Origin: DATKKG01 sp035543015
Lineage (GTDB): Archaea; Thermoproteota; Nitrososphaeria; Conexivisphaerales; DTJL01
Direction of reading: 5' to 3'
DNA: 63,316 nucleotides
Assembly: GCA_035543015.1 (NCBI GenBank)
Contig: DATKKG010000088.1
Span: 1-63,316 of the forward strand
Part shown: positions 42,875 through 51,829 of the stretch, piece after piece
Layout: the number at the start of each line of letters is the position of its first letter
Numbering within the stretch: position 1 is the first letter of the stretch
Program-made: the position numbers and the translations under genes
Notes under the pieces: generated by a model
The model's database searches: none
Seen by the model: the letters and a program-made list of their open reading frames with translations, nothing else
What the model was told of the DNA's origin: nothing

Positions 42875-43119
42875 TCATGATTTGAGGACCTTCCTGATCA
42901 ACGAGGAGCAGACCCCTATGCTGCCAAGGCAGTCGGATTCCGCGGTGCCTTCCTGACTCGTGTACGAAAACGCCGCGTCACCCGGGCCGAAGGCCAGGCA
43001 GGGGGCCTTCGTCGTCAGGTAGAAGAAGTTCATGTCGCTGGTTCCGGTCTTTGTGAACGCCATGGGCTGCAGTCCGGCTTCATGGAGCGCTGCCTCTGAC
43101 GGAGTGGCTGATCAAGAAG
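42875..43119 (-). pseudogene. lysK: C-terminal remnant of LysK-like M20 deacetylase
   Basis: About 80 codons open after an in-frame TGA near 43118-43120. TKTGTSDMN and CLAFGPGDAAF match the end of LysK/ArgE-type hydrolases of the LysW lysine/arginine pathway, which also have DHTPxE next; here that reads SYTSQEG, so the remnant is drifting. The N-terminal about 270 residues with the metal site are missing. The break point coincides with the start of an argH remnant on the other strand, as expected for a deletion between two divergent genes. Confidence 0.7.
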
Positions 43120-43492
43120 CACCGAGTGCCATTCAGGGTGGCACACAAGACTGCAGGAAGAGTCTCTAGCTCCCTCGCGGAATCCAGGAAGAGCTACTCG
43201 CAGCTTTCCGCAGACGAGCTGTCAGGGGATCATAGGGAAGGCGGAACCGAGCTTGGCAATGGGCAGGCATGAAGCTCGGCAGCTGCACGCCTACCCCAGA
43301 CCGGAGACGGTCCCTAGGGAGACCGCCACGGAAGGAGGCCCTCCCCAAAAGCAGGTCGTCATGAACTGGAGGATCGTGCGTCAACGTCTGCGCGAACTGC
43401 GTGACCAGGCCTTCCCAAGGAAGACGGGGCTGGCGGAAGCGAGAGCGGGCCTGGAATCGGAAGTGGAAGGCCTGCTGGATAGCGTCAGTTGA
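43096..43492 (+). pseudogene. argH: C-terminal remnant of argininosuccinate lyase, frameshifted
   Basis: Two frames together give the ArgH C-terminal domain. Frame one (43098-43251) reads LTEWLIKKHRVPFRVAHKTA, then SLAESRKSYSQLSADEL and a TGA. The second (43253-43492) continues with ETATEGGPPQKQVVMN, matching the ArgH GGPAPEQV region, and a helical tail RIVRQRLRELRDQAF. The catalytic N-terminal two thirds are absent. It is fused back to back with the lysK remnant and lies 130 bp upstream of dapA. Confidence 0.7.
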
Positions 43493-43593
43493 TGACGTTC
43501 TATCGCAGGTTGGATGCCGAAATCTGTCCAAACTAGAGCCAAGGGCATCGTTTATCGTCGAGCTTTGCCTGAAATCGTACGACCCGCCCAAAG

Positions 43594-43601
43594 CTTTATT
43601 A
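43594..43601 (+). promoter_or_regulatory. TATA box of the dap operon
   Basis: CTTTATTA is centred 25 nt before GTG 43623, so dapA is leaderless. It lies downstream of the argH remnant. Confidence 0.6.
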
Positions 43602-43622
43602 CCGTCACCGGCAGTGCGTGGC

Positions 43623-44672
43623 GTGTTGCAGGGAACACTGGATGGCTGCATCACCGCTGTGATCACGCCCTTCGGACCGGATGGGAACCTCGACGTCGAC
43701 GGGCTCGGTCACCTCTTGGAGTTCCAGCTGAAGAATGGCGCGAGCGGCATCGTGGTCGCGGGGACGACCGGCGAAGGCCCGACCCTCGAACATCAGGAAT
43801 TTGTGAAGGCCTTGGCGCAGGTCCTCGAAGGTGCGGAAGGCAGGGGACTGACGATCGCCAATACCGGTACCAATAGCACACGGAAGGCCCTTGAACTCAC
43901 CCTTGAGGCGTGGGAGCTGGGAGCGAAATCCGCATTGCTGGTCGACCCGTACTACAACTGCCCGAGCAGCCTGGAGATCAGGAGGGAATACTACGAGCCC
44001 ATATCCAGGGCTGCGAGCGAGATGTGGCTGATACCATACGTGATCCCAGGCAGGACGGGCACACAGATCTCCCCCCAGGATCTCTCCATCTTGGCGAAGG
44101 CCTGTCCCAACGTGAGGGCCGTGAAGGAGGCCACAGGGAGCAGGGAGAACGCCGCGTCGGTGAGGGCGCTTTGCGGGGACGGCTTTTCGATCCTTTCCGG
44201 CGATGATGATGCAACATACGATCTGATGGCCGACCCCGGCATCCGGGCGGACGGAACGATTTCGGTGATTTCGAACATAGCCCCCAGAGCCGTAGCGGAC
44301 ATGGTTTCGTCGGCGCTACGGGGTGACATGATAGCCGCGCTGGCCATGGCGACGGCACTGAAGCCCCTCGCGGAGCTGGTGACGGTGAAGACAGAAGAGC
44401 AGGTTCAAGGAGGCGCCCTGGTCGTGAAAGCCAGGAACCCGGTTCCAGTCAAGACCATGGCCGCCATCCTCGGCATGCCCGGCGGTCCGTGTCGCCGGCC
44501 CCTGGGAAGGATGACCAAGGCGGGACTGGCGAGGGTCGTGTCGGGCCTTAGAACAGTGTGGGAGAGGAACCCGGAGATCCTCGAACCCGTCGAGGAGGGC
44601 TTCGGCGTGAATATCGCCGACCGCCTGAGCTCACCGTCCAGCCTAGCGGGTCTTTGTTATGACAGCTACTGA
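43623..44672 (+). CDS. dapA: 4-hydroxy-tetrahydrodipicolinate synthase
   Basis: Condenses pyruvate with aspartate semialdehyde. The 349 residues form an (alpha/beta)8 barrel with GTTGEGPTL (about 42-50), PYYNCPSS (tyrosine about 106), IPYVIPGRTG and the Schiff-base lysine in AVKEATGS (about 164). About 50 residues extend beyond the usual 290-300, rich in arginine/proline and ending in CYDSY. GTG 43623 fits the TATA spacing. It is the first gene of a six-gene lysine operon and overlaps dapB by 14 nt. Related KDG/KDPG-type aldolases are the alternative, but context decides. Confidence 0.88.
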   Translation: MLQGTLDGCITAVITPFGPDGNLDVDGLGHLLEFQLKNGASGIVVAGTTGEGPTLEHQEFVKALAQVLEGAEGRGLTIANTGTNSTRKALELTLEAWELGAKSALLVDPYYNCPSSLEIRREYYEPISRAASEMWLIPYVIPGRTGTQISPQDLSILAKACPNVRAVKEATGSRENAASVRALCGDGFSILSGDDDATYDLMADPGIRADGTISVISNIAPRAVADMVSSALRGDMIAALAMATALKPLAELVTVKTEEQVQGGALVVKARNPVPVKTMAAILGMPGGPCRRPLGRMTKAGLARVVSGLRTVWERNPEILEPVEEGFGVNIADRLSSPSSLAGLCYDSY

Positions 44673-45474
44673 GAACAGGGGCGGCTCTTCCTTGAGAGTA
44701 TGCGTCGCTGGAGCCGCCGGAAGGATGGGCTCCATGGTCGCCCATGAGGTCTCCGCTCCTTTCGTCATAGGCGGGGCGGTCGAATCAACCGGGAGTCCGA
44801 AGCTGGGGATGACGCTGAAGGAAGCCGCCATAGCCGAAAGCGACGTGCTGCTGAGCCCGTCGACGGACCTTGAAAGGGTGATGCGGACCTGCGACGTGTT
44901 CGTATCCTTTACGAACCCTGAAGCAGAGCTGACGAATCTTCCCGCGGTTGTGAGACTGGGCAAACCCGTGGTGGTGGGTACGACGGGGTTCTCCGCGGAG
45001 CAAAGGGTACGTCTGGACGCCCTTGTCGAACCGGTGCCAGCGGTCGTGTCCCCGAACTTCTCCGTGGGAGCCAACTTCCTCTTCGCCCTCACGAGAAGGC
45101 TCGGCGGACTGCCTTCAGGCTACGATTTCTCGATCGTCGAGGCGCACCATAGCCGCAAAGGCGATGCGCCGAGCGGGACGGCGGCTAGGCTTGCTGACAT
45201 AATCAGGGAGGAGAGAGGATACACCGAGACCGTGTATGGAAGGAGCGGCGCCTCCCTCAGGAAGGCCGAGGAGCTGGAGGTCCTGTCGATAAGAGGAGGA
45301 GGAATCCCCGGGGAACACGAAGTACTGGCAGCCGGGCAGTTCGAGACGATAAAGCTGGAACATATCGTCTTCTCCAGGTCGGCCTTCGCGGCGGGCGCGT
45401 TGCTGGCTGCGGGCTGGGTCCTGCGTCAGAAGCCAGGGCGCTACGGAATGGAGGAGGTGCTCGGGCTGGCGTGA
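44659..45474 (+). CDS. dapB: 4-hydroxy-tetrahydrodipicolinate reductase
   Basis: A NAD(P)H-dependent reductase of 271 residues. It has the Rossmann motif VAGAAGRMGSMV (about 16-27), VVGTTGFS (about 106-113) and the catalytic EAHHSRKGDAPSGTA (about 156-170), with the two histidines and lysine conserved. ATG 44659 gives 11 extra N-terminal residues; TTG 44692 is an alternative. It ends in a GTGA overlap with lysC. Confidence 0.95.
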   Translation: MTATENRGGSSLRVCVAGAAGRMGSMVAHEVSAPFVIGGAVESTGSPKLGMTLKEAAIAESDVLLSPSTDLERVMRTCDVFVSFTNPEAELTNLPAVVRLGKPVVVGTTGFSAEQRVRLDALVEPVPAVVSPNFSVGANFLFALTRRLGGLPSGYDFSIVEAHHSRKGDAPSGTAARLADIIREERGYTETVYGRSGASLRKAEELEVLSIRGGGIPGEHEVLAAGQFETIKLEHIVFSRSAFAAGALLAAGWVLRQKPGRYGMEEVLGLA

Positions 45475-46667
45475 GCAGGGCCGTCGTAAAGTTCGGAGGT
45501 GCGACGCTCGCCGATGGTGAAAGGGTGAAGAGGGCTGCTCAGATGGTGGCGGATGCGCCATACGCGGAGAAGGTGATAGTAGTGTCGGCCCCCGGAAGGA
45601 CGACGGATCAGCTCCTCAACCTGGTTTCGTCCTTTGAGAACGACATAGAGGACCAGGCGTACGCGGAGATCCTCTCGATGGGCGAGAGGACCTCGGCAAA
45701 GGTCTTGACTTCGGCCCTGACGGCGAAGGGGATCAAGGTCAGGGAGTACGATCCGACGCGGGACGACTTTCCGGTGATCACGAACGGAGACTTCCTCAAC
45801 GCGACCGTGGACCTGAAGGAGACGAGGGAGCGCTGTAGGAGCGAGCTGCTGCCTTCGCTCAAGGAATCGGTCGCCGTCGTGCCGGGGTTCCTGGGCAGGT
45901 GCAAGGGCAGGATCACCGTCCTCGGCAGAGGTGGATCCGACATCACGGCCACCGTGCTGGGCAACTGCCTGGATGCCGACGAAGTGATACTTGTGAAGGA
46001 TACGGCCGGAGTAATGAGCGCTGATCCGAACGTGGTGCCCGATGCGAAGCCGGTGAGCAGCATCAGCATAGCCGAGATGTACGCGCTCGCCCACGGGGGC
46101 GCCAAGGTGGTGCGACCTGAGGCCCTGTTCTACAAAGCGGCGGACCAGAGGCTGAGGGTGGTGCCATTCGGGAGGCCCCTAGGTGAAGACGGCACGGAGA
46201 TCACCGGCTCGATCAGACCCACCGACCCGTACTTCGCGAAGGGGACCGGGCTCAGCGAGCTGACGGTGGTGTCGGCTTCGGGCCTTGCGATCCTGGGCGA
46301 AGTGCTGAAGCGCATCGGGGCGGATGTAAAGGGTATAGGGACCGGAAGGACGACGGTGACGTTCTTCATCAATGGAGATACATGGCAGGAAGTCTGCAGG
46401 CGCGTTCATGGAGTTGAGGGCGTGAAGGCGGTTTCGGGGCGTTCCGGCATCGGCTTCATAGAGATGGTTCATCCGCATCTTGTGGACCAGCCTGGGATCG
46501 TGGCCAAGGCCGCCACGATTCTGTCGATGCATGGAATCAACATAATCGAGGTGACGTCGAGCAAGGGCGCCATGACCTTCTTCCTGGACGAAAGAAGGTT
46601 GGACGAAGCTTACGGTCTATTGGAGGAGAACCTGTTAGTTGGACAATTGGGTGCTCAAGAGGCTTAG
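45471..46667 (+). CDS. lysC: Aspartate kinase
   Basis: Phosphorylates aspartate at the entry of the pathway. The 398 residues show the N-terminal VVKFGGATLADGERV (lysine binding ATP), GRGGSDITATVLG (about 148-160) and two C-terminal ACT domains (about 262-330 and 340-395), so feedback inhibition by lysine or threonine is likely. GTG 45471 overlaps the dapB TGA. Its end overlaps lysA by 29 nt. Confidence 0.95.
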   Translation: MSRAVVKFGGATLADGERVKRAAQMVADAPYAEKVIVVSAPGRTTDQLLNLVSSFENDIEDQAYAEILSMGERTSAKVLTSALTAKGIKVREYDPTRDDFPVITNGDFLNATVDLKETRERCRSELLPSLKESVAVVPGFLGRCKGRITVLGRGGSDITATVLGNCLDADEVILVKDTAGVMSADPNVVPDAKPVSSISIAEMYALAHGGAKVVRPEALFYKAADQRLRVVPFGRPLGEDGTEITGSIRPTDPYFAKGTGLSELTVVSASGLAILGEVLKRIGADVKGIGTGRTTVTFFINGDTWQEVCRRVHGVEGVKAVSGRSGIGFIEMVHPHLVDQPGIVAKAATILSMHGINIIEVTSSKGAMTFFLDERRLDEAYGLLEENLLVGQLGAQEA

Positions 46668-47937
46668 AGGAAGCTTCCATGAAAGGGACGGAGTGCTGTG
46701 TGTGGAGGACCTTCCGGCCACAGGGTTGGCCGAACGGTTCGGGACGCCGACGTTCGTCACAAGCGAAGCAAGGATCAGGCAGAACTTCCACAGGTTCTAC
46801 GGCGCCTTCGGCGGCCACTCGAGGTTCAGGCTCTACTACGCCGTAAAGGCCAACACCAACCTGGCGCTACTGGCTCTATTGAAGCACGAAGGGGCCTACG
46901 CGGACTGCTCTTGTCCGGCTGAAATATACGCGGCATCGCTAGCCGGCTTCAGGTCCGACCAGATGCTGTACACGGGGAACTACAACACCAAGGACGAAAT
47001 CGAGTATGCCATCAGGGCAGGTGTGCCCGTGAACCTAGACGATGCCTCCCTGACGAGCAAGCTGTCGAAGGACATGGTCCCGGACCTGATGTGTTTCAGG
47101 ATCAACCCAGGAACCGGGATGGTCGGGAAGGAGGGGCTCGTCTTCGCTGGACCGGATGCCAAGTTCGGGTCGACGGAGGAGGTGGCTGCGAAGGGATACG
47201 CGGCCGCCAAGCGGCTTGGAGTCGGGCACTTCGGCGTGCACATGATGACGGGCTCCAACGTCCTCGACCCTCGCTACTTCCCAGCCATCACGGAGCGGCT
47301 CATGGACATCGCCGGGAGGATCGCCGCAAAGGTGGGCATCGAATTCGACTTTGTGAACGTTGGCGGAGGGTTCGGGGTCCCCTATTCGCCCGACGACGAA
47401 GAACTCCCCATTGAGCAGGTCGCCAAGTCCATCGAGGAAATGTTCAGGATGAAGGTCGAGCAGTATCACCTGGGGGACCCCATCTTGGCGGCCGAACCCG
47501 GGAGGTACCTGGTGGCCGATTCCACCGTAATACTGGCGAAGGTCTGCCATGTCAAGAGCGGCATCAAGAAGTTCGTGGGGTTGGACGCCGGCATGAACAC
47601 CCTTCTGAGGCCGGCGCTGTACAACGCCTACCACCCTATGCTGGCGGCGAACAGGCTGGGACAACGGGACCAGGAGAAGGTCAATGTCTGCGGCCAGATA
47701 TGCGAGAACACGGACATCCTTGCCAAGGATAGGCCGTTCCCGATGCTGCAGGAAGGCGATCTGATAGCCATCTTCAATGCAGGCGCCTATGGTTTCTCCA
47801 TGTCGAGCCAGTACAACAACCGTCCGCGGGCTGCGGAGGTCTTGGTCAGCGGAGGCCAGGCGGAGCTGACCAGGCGCAGGGAGGCATACGCCGACCTGTT
47901 CAACGGGCAGTCCATACCGGCGAGGTTGCTGCGTTGA
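46639..47937 (+). CDS. lysA: Diaminopimelate decarboxylase
   Basis: A PLP enzyme converting meso-diaminopimelate to lysine, 432 residues. It has the alanine-racemase-fold barrel with PLP lysine in YYAVKANTN (about 70), VNVGGGFGVPY (about 233-243), AEPGRYLVADS and CENTDILAKDRP near the C-terminus. TTG 46639 is the start. It requires the meso isomer, yet no dapF gene is seen in the window. It shares a TTGA overlap with dapL. Confidence 0.94.
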   Translation: MDNWVLKRLRGSFHERDGVLCVEDLPATGLAERFGTPTFVTSEARIRQNFHRFYGAFGGHSRFRLYYAVKANTNLALLALLKHEGAYADCSCPAEIYAASLAGFRSDQMLYTGNYNTKDEIEYAIRAGVPVNLDDASLTSKLSKDMVPDLMCFRINPGTGMVGKEGLVFAGPDAKFGSTEEVAAKGYAAAKRLGVGHFGVHMMTGSNVLDPRYFPAITERLMDIAGRIAAKVGIEFDFVNVGGGFGVPYSPDDEELPIEQVAKSIEEMFRMKVEQYHLGDPILAAEPGRYLVADSTVILAKVCHVKSGIKKFVGLDAGMNTLLRPALYNAYHPMLAANRLGQRDQEKVNVCGQICENTDILAKDRPFPMLQEGDLIAIFNAGAYGFSMSSQYNNRPRAAEVLVSGGQAELTRRREAYADLFNGQSIPARLLR

Positions 47938-49094
47938 CCCTGACCCCTTCAAGCCGGGTTTCCGCGTTGCCCGAGTACCCCTTTGCGAGGCTGGACAGGA
48001 TCATAAGGGAACGCAGGAGCCGCGGGGAAAGGGTCCTGGCCTTCAACGTGGGCGACCCCGACCTCCCGACTCCACCCTTCGTGGTCGAGGCGTTGGCAGC
48101 CGCCGTTCGGAACCCTGAGGATCGGGGGTACTCGAGCAGCGAAGGGGAGAGGTGGTTCAGGGAGGCTGTGTCGGGCTGGTACTCAAGGCGGTTCGGAGTC
48201 GAATTGGATCCCGATAGCGAAGTATGCGCGCTGACGGGCTCGAAGGAAGGCTTGACGAACGTCGCAAGGGCTTTCGTGGAGGCGGAGGACAAGGTCGTCG
48301 TTCCGGATCCGGCGTACCCGGTCTATGGGATAGGAGGAGCGTTGCTCCTGGGGGCACGGCCCTCGCCCCGCCTGCTGTCTCCCAGAGATGGGTTCAGGAT
48401 GAACATCGAGGCGGCCGACCTGAAAGACGTGAAGCTGTTGTACGTGAACTACCCTCACAACCCAACTGGGGCAGTGGCTGACCTGGAGGATCTGAAAGCC
48501 GTAGTTGAAGCGGCCAGAAGCTCCGGCACGCTCGTCTGTTACGACAACGCGTATTCGGAGATGACGTACGGGTCGTACGTCGCGCCGAGCATCCTTCAGG
48601 TGGACGCAGACAGGGACACATCTATCGAAGTGCATTCCCTATCCAAGACTTTCGCGATGACCGGGTACAGGATAGGCTTCGCGGTCGGCAACAGAGATGC
48701 GATACGCGGTTTGAAGGCCATAAAGAGCCAAGTGGATTCGGGTCCACCGAAATTCGTGCAGCGCGCAGCCAAGGTCGCCTTGGACAGCTACAAGACATCG
48801 CGACGTCCGAAGGAGGTGGAACGCTCGGTCAGGGAGTACCATAGCAGGCTCGAGTTGCTCGCCAGAGGCCTGAGACGCCTCGGATTGAAGGCCGAAGTGC
48901 CCCCGGCCACTTTCTACCTCTGGCAGAGGGTTGAAGGAAGCTCGACTGCGTTCGCAGAATGGCTTCTGCGCAGAGGCGTGGTTGTGACTCCCGGGACCGC
49001 CTTTGGGAGGGGTGGAAAGGGATACGTCAGGTGGTCTGTGACAAGGCCAGAGGAAGCCATTGAGGAGGCCCTGGGCATGATGGAGGAATCGTAG
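47934..49094 (+). CDS. dapL: LL-diaminopimelate aminotransferase-type enzyme
   Basis: A class I/II PLP aminotransferase of 386 residues. It has FNVGDPDLPTPPFVVEA (about 37-53), YVNYPHNPTGAV (about 168-179), the PLP lysine in HSLSKTFAMTGYRIGF (about 232-247) and a late arginine in GYVRWSVT. Within a dap operon it most likely converts tetrahydrodipicolinate directly to LL-DAP. The DapL1/DapL2 subtype cannot be decided by eye; other aspartate-type transaminations are possible. TTG 47934 overlaps the lysA stop. Confidence 0.82.
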   Translation: MTLTPSSRVSALPEYPFARLDRIIRERRSRGERVLAFNVGDPDLPTPPFVVEALAAAVRNPEDRGYSSSEGERWFREAVSGWYSRRFGVELDPDSEVCALTGSKEGLTNVARAFVEAEDKVVVPDPAYPVYGIGGALLLGARPSPRLLSPRDGFRMNIEAADLKDVKLLYVNYPHNPTGAVADLEDLKAVVEAARSSGTLVCYDNAYSEMTYGSYVAPSILQVDADRDTSIEVHSLSKTFAMTGYRIGFAVGNRDAIRGLKAIKSQVDSGPPKFVQRAAKVALDSYKTSRRPKEVERSVREYHSRLELLARGLRRLGLKAEVPPATFYLWQRVEGSSTAFAEWLLRRGVVVTPGTAFGRGGKGYVRWSVTRPEEAIEEALGMMEES

Positions 49095-49096
49095 CG

Positions 49097-50158
49097 ATGA
49101 GCGGCAAGATCAAGGTCGGGCTTCTGGGTGCCACAGGAGTCGTCGGCCAAAGATACGTCCAGATGCTAGAATCACACCCATCCTTTGAGCTGGCCGTGCT
49201 GATGGGTAAGTCCTCTGCGGGCAAGGAGTACGAGGGGAGCGTGAAATGGCTTCTTCCCACTCCGATTCCTGAGAGGATCTCGAAGGAGAGGGTGAAAGTG
49301 GCCGAACCCGCGTCGGCCGCGGACTGCAAGCTGGTGTTCTCGGCCCTGCCATCGGAGGCCGCCCTGGGTCTTGAGCCTTCGTTCGCGGAAAGAGGGATCG
49401 CGGTCGTGAGCGAGGTCAGCGCCCACAGGATGGAACCTGACGTGCCGTTGCTTGTGCCCGAAGTCAACGCGGACCATCTTCGGCTGCTGGAAGTTCAGCG
49501 CAGGAACAGACGATGGGGAAGGGGGTTGGTGACGACTCCCAATTGTACCGTGACGGGGCTCGCCATGGTCCTCAGGGCCCTCGCGGAGAGATTCCCCGTG
49601 AGCAAGGCGGTCGTCACCACGATGCAGGCGGTCTCCGGGGCAGGCTACCCTGGCGTTTCCGCGATGCTGATCCTGGAGAACGTGATTCCGTACATAAAGG
49701 ACGAAGAGGAGAAGATGGAGAGGGAATCGGAGAAGATCCTGGGGACGCTGGACGGTAGCGACATCAGACCTTTCGGTCTTCCCATGGCCGTTTCGTGTAA
49801 CAGGGTCTCGACCTTGGATGGCCACTTGGAGACGCTTTACTGCGAGTTCGACGAGAACATCGTCCCCTCAGAAGTGGAGTCGCAGCTTGAGGGCTTCGTC
49901 GGAGAACCTCAGCGGTTGGGACTACACACTGCACCGAAAAGACCAATCATAGTCACAAGAGAGGAGGACAGGCCGCAGCCGAGGTTGGACAGGCTGGCTG
50001 GCACGGTACCCGGAATGAGCGTTGTGGTTGGGCGGGTACGGCGTGGATTGGACGACCGCTCGATCAGGCTCACCCTTCTGTCACACAACACGATCAGGGG
50101 GGCTGCTGGAAACGCCCTGCTGACTGCTGAGCTGATGAACGAGAAGGGGTACCTTTAG
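49097..50158 (+). CDS. asd: Aspartate-semialdehyde dehydrogenase
   Basis: Makes aspartate semialdehyde from aspartyl phosphate. The 353 residues have the NADP-binding GLLGATGVVGQRYVQML (about 8-24), the catalytic cysteine in TTPNCTVTGL (about 154) and QAVSGAGYPGVSA (about 177-189), with the active-site histidine in LGLHTAPKRP. It belongs to the archaeal/fungal subgroup of Asd. It starts 2 bp after dapL and is the last gene of the operon. Confidence 0.95.
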   Translation: MSGKIKVGLLGATGVVGQRYVQMLESHPSFELAVLMGKSSAGKEYEGSVKWLLPTPIPERISKERVKVAEPASAADCKLVFSALPSEAALGLEPSFAERGIAVVSEVSAHRMEPDVPLLVPEVNADHLRLLEVQRRNRRWGRGLVTTPNCTVTGLAMVLRALAERFPVSKAVVTTMQAVSGAGYPGVSAMLILENVIPYIKDEEEKMERESEKILGTLDGSDIRPFGLPMAVSCNRVSTLDGHLETLYCEFDENIVPSEVESQLEGFVGEPQRLGLHTAPKRPIIVTREEDRPQPRLDRLAGTVPGMSVVVGRVRRGLDDRSIRLTLLSHNTIRGAAGNALLTAELMNEKGYL

Positions 50159-51361
50159 CTAGCTCGCAGACGGGACGCCGTCGGAGATCGAGCCGCCCCC
50201 TGCAGCCCTGCGCTCGGAACGCCGAATCACCCAGTCGACCAGTAGGCAGGCAGAGAGGGAGTAGGCGGCTCCTCCGATTATATCGATGACGTAGTGCTGG
50301 CCAAGGTACACCGTCGAGAGCAAGATGCCAGCAGTGATCGGCAGGGCGAGCATGGTGTACTTCCTTCCCCGTCGCGACATGTAGTAGAGGAAGATTATCG
50401 CGAAGGCAGAGTGAAGGCTTGGAAAGGCCGCGAACTTGTCCGATTCGATCGCGTTCATCAGGTTCGAGTACACTTGGACTGGGACAACCGAGTTCACACC
50501 CTGAAGGAGGTTGGCTGCGGCTCCTTCGTACCAGGGAGGAGCCGTAGGGAAGAACAGGAAGGTCACCAACGCGCAGTACGAAGTGAGTATGATGGCGTAC
50601 GTGTACCTCTTGTAGGTGGATTTGTCCAGGTACCAGAAGAAGATCGACGCCAAGACGACGAGCGGAAGGTGCAACGTGTAGAAGAAGGTCATCGCGAGGG
50701 TCATCTCCTTGGAGAGGAGCGCCGACTGGACGGCCCCGGTCAGATTGAAGCCCCAGAGGGGGGCGTCGATGGCGTACAGCGAGATGATGCCGCCGTTGGC
50801 GACGATGACGCTGACCACGCCCTGCAACGCTTCATATGAAAGGAAGACTATGAGGAAGGGGATCCAGCTCTTCAGGAATACGAGCCTTCCGCGGCCGATC
50901 ACCATGACAACAGGCAAGGACATGAGGGCGTACATGCCAAGGGAGAACTGGAACAGGATGCCGAACCTGAAGTAAGAGAAGAGCAACAGGGAGACGTACG
51001 CCCCTAGCATCAAGATGTAGGAGTCCTTCCGCAGGAAGCTGGCTTCCTTCTTCATCCAGGAGAAGGCGGGTTCAAGTGCGTTGGTGCGCAGGACTTCGAA
51101 CTTCGACGATCCCAGAGAGGCAGAGGCGACCACTAGAGCGCCGACAAGGAAGACGGATGGCATCCAGAAAAGCCGCCTCTGCACGAACGGGAATGTGGGG
51201 CTCCTAAGGGCGAACAGCATCCCATAAAGAAACGCGGAGAGTAGGACGCCGACGATCACAAATGAAGGATTCAGAGACTCCGTCACCGACGGAGCCGAGG
51301 ACGCTGGCTCCCCTAGGTTGAGAGAGGAAGCGATTCCAGTTGCGGCGCGGGAGCTTGGCAT
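50159..51361 (-). CDS. PAP2-superfamily membrane phosphatase/transferase
   Basis: A 400-residue protein with about ten membrane helices. The C-terminal PAP2 domain carries FPSLHSAF (the PSGH-type motif) and STVYLGQHYVIDIIGG (histidine and aspartate of the third motif). This layout, with an extra N-terminal helical half, resembles archaeal inositol-phosphotransferase/Aur1-like proteins acting on lipid phosphates or head groups. It is convergent with asd, their stops adjoining. Confidence 0.8.
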   Translation of the reverse strand: MPSSRAATGIASSLNLGEPASSAPSVTESLNPSFVIVGVLLSAFLYGMLFALRSPTFPFVQRRLFWMPSVFLVGALVVASASLGSSKFEVLRTNALEPAFSWMKKEASFLRKDSYILMLGAYVSLLLFSYFRFGILFQFSLGMYALMSLPVVMVIGRGRLVFLKSWIPFLIVFLSYEALQGVVSVIVANGGIISLYAIDAPLWGFNLTGAVQSALLSKEMTLAMTFFYTLHLPLVVLASIFFWYLDKSTYKRYTYAIILTSYCALVTFLFFPTAPPWYEGAAANLLQGVNSVVPVQVYSNLMNAIESDKFAAFPSLHSAFAIIFLYYMSRRGRKYTMLALPITAGILLSTVYLGQHYVIDIIGGAAYSLSACLLVDWVIRRSERRAAGGGSISDGVPSAS

Positions 51362-51668
51362 GCCTCTACCACCAGTGCTGGGATTCCCTGATCAGGACTG
51401 CAAGGCCAGCAGATAGACCTTCCATGACGCTCGACATGAATCCGAGGGGGGAAGCTGACGTTTCCATGGATTGCCCTCCGGCAACTGAAAAGGATCGTGC
51501 GTCCGGTATCCCCATCCCCTCACGCTTTCCTCCTTACGAGTCGTGACAGCTGTCGAGAACCAAGTATATCTCCTTTTGCTCATTATGAGGGTTAACCTCC
51601 GGAAGCCGAGAATGACCCAAGCTAGCCGAGCCGCGTGGGCTCTCTGAAAGAACTAAGGAACCGTAATG
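51362..51668. other. Intergenic region of about 300 bp
   Basis: No convincing gene. A 63-codon minus-strand ORF (51392-51583) has weak coding character. A 10-bp palindrome GACAGCTGTC lies at 51545-51554, and GGTTAACC-like sequence near 51591-51598. The function of the region is not visible. Confidence 0.3.
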
Positions 51669-51779
51669 TCACTTCTGTGGCTCGACTGCTCTTGTACTTA
51701 GCTTCCTGATGAGTGTCTGTTCGTCTTGTGGAGCCATGGACCTCATGCGCTCAAGTTCCTCGAAGCTAAGCGCGGACAT
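51669..51779 (-). CDS. Possible 36-residue leaderless small protein
   Basis: ATG 51779 lies 27 nt from the centre of a two-way TATA box, exactly where a leaderless start is expected, and reads MSALSFEELERMRSMAPQ onward to TGA at 51669. The product is helical and charged with no cysteine or membrane segment. It is too short to assign; the promoter geometry is the main support. Confidence 0.35.
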   Translation of the reverse strand: MSALSFEELERMRSMAPQDEQTLIRKLSTRAVEPQK

Positions 51780-51802
51780 CCTCAGGTTCGTGTAGACGCG
51801 GG

Positions 51803-51810
51803 TTTTTAAT
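51803..51810. promoter_or_regulatory. Bidirectional TATA box
   Basis: TTTTTAAT/ATTAAAAA is centred 24 nt before TTG 51830 (plus) and 27 nt before ATG 51779 (minus). Both would be leaderless. Confidence 0.5.
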
Positions 51811-51829
51811 TGGTGTGGTATAGGAAGAG

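Noticed and set aside
51392..51583. 63-codon minus-strand ORF in the gap near the PAP2 gene
   Set aside because: No recognisable domain and no clear promoter; weak coding character.
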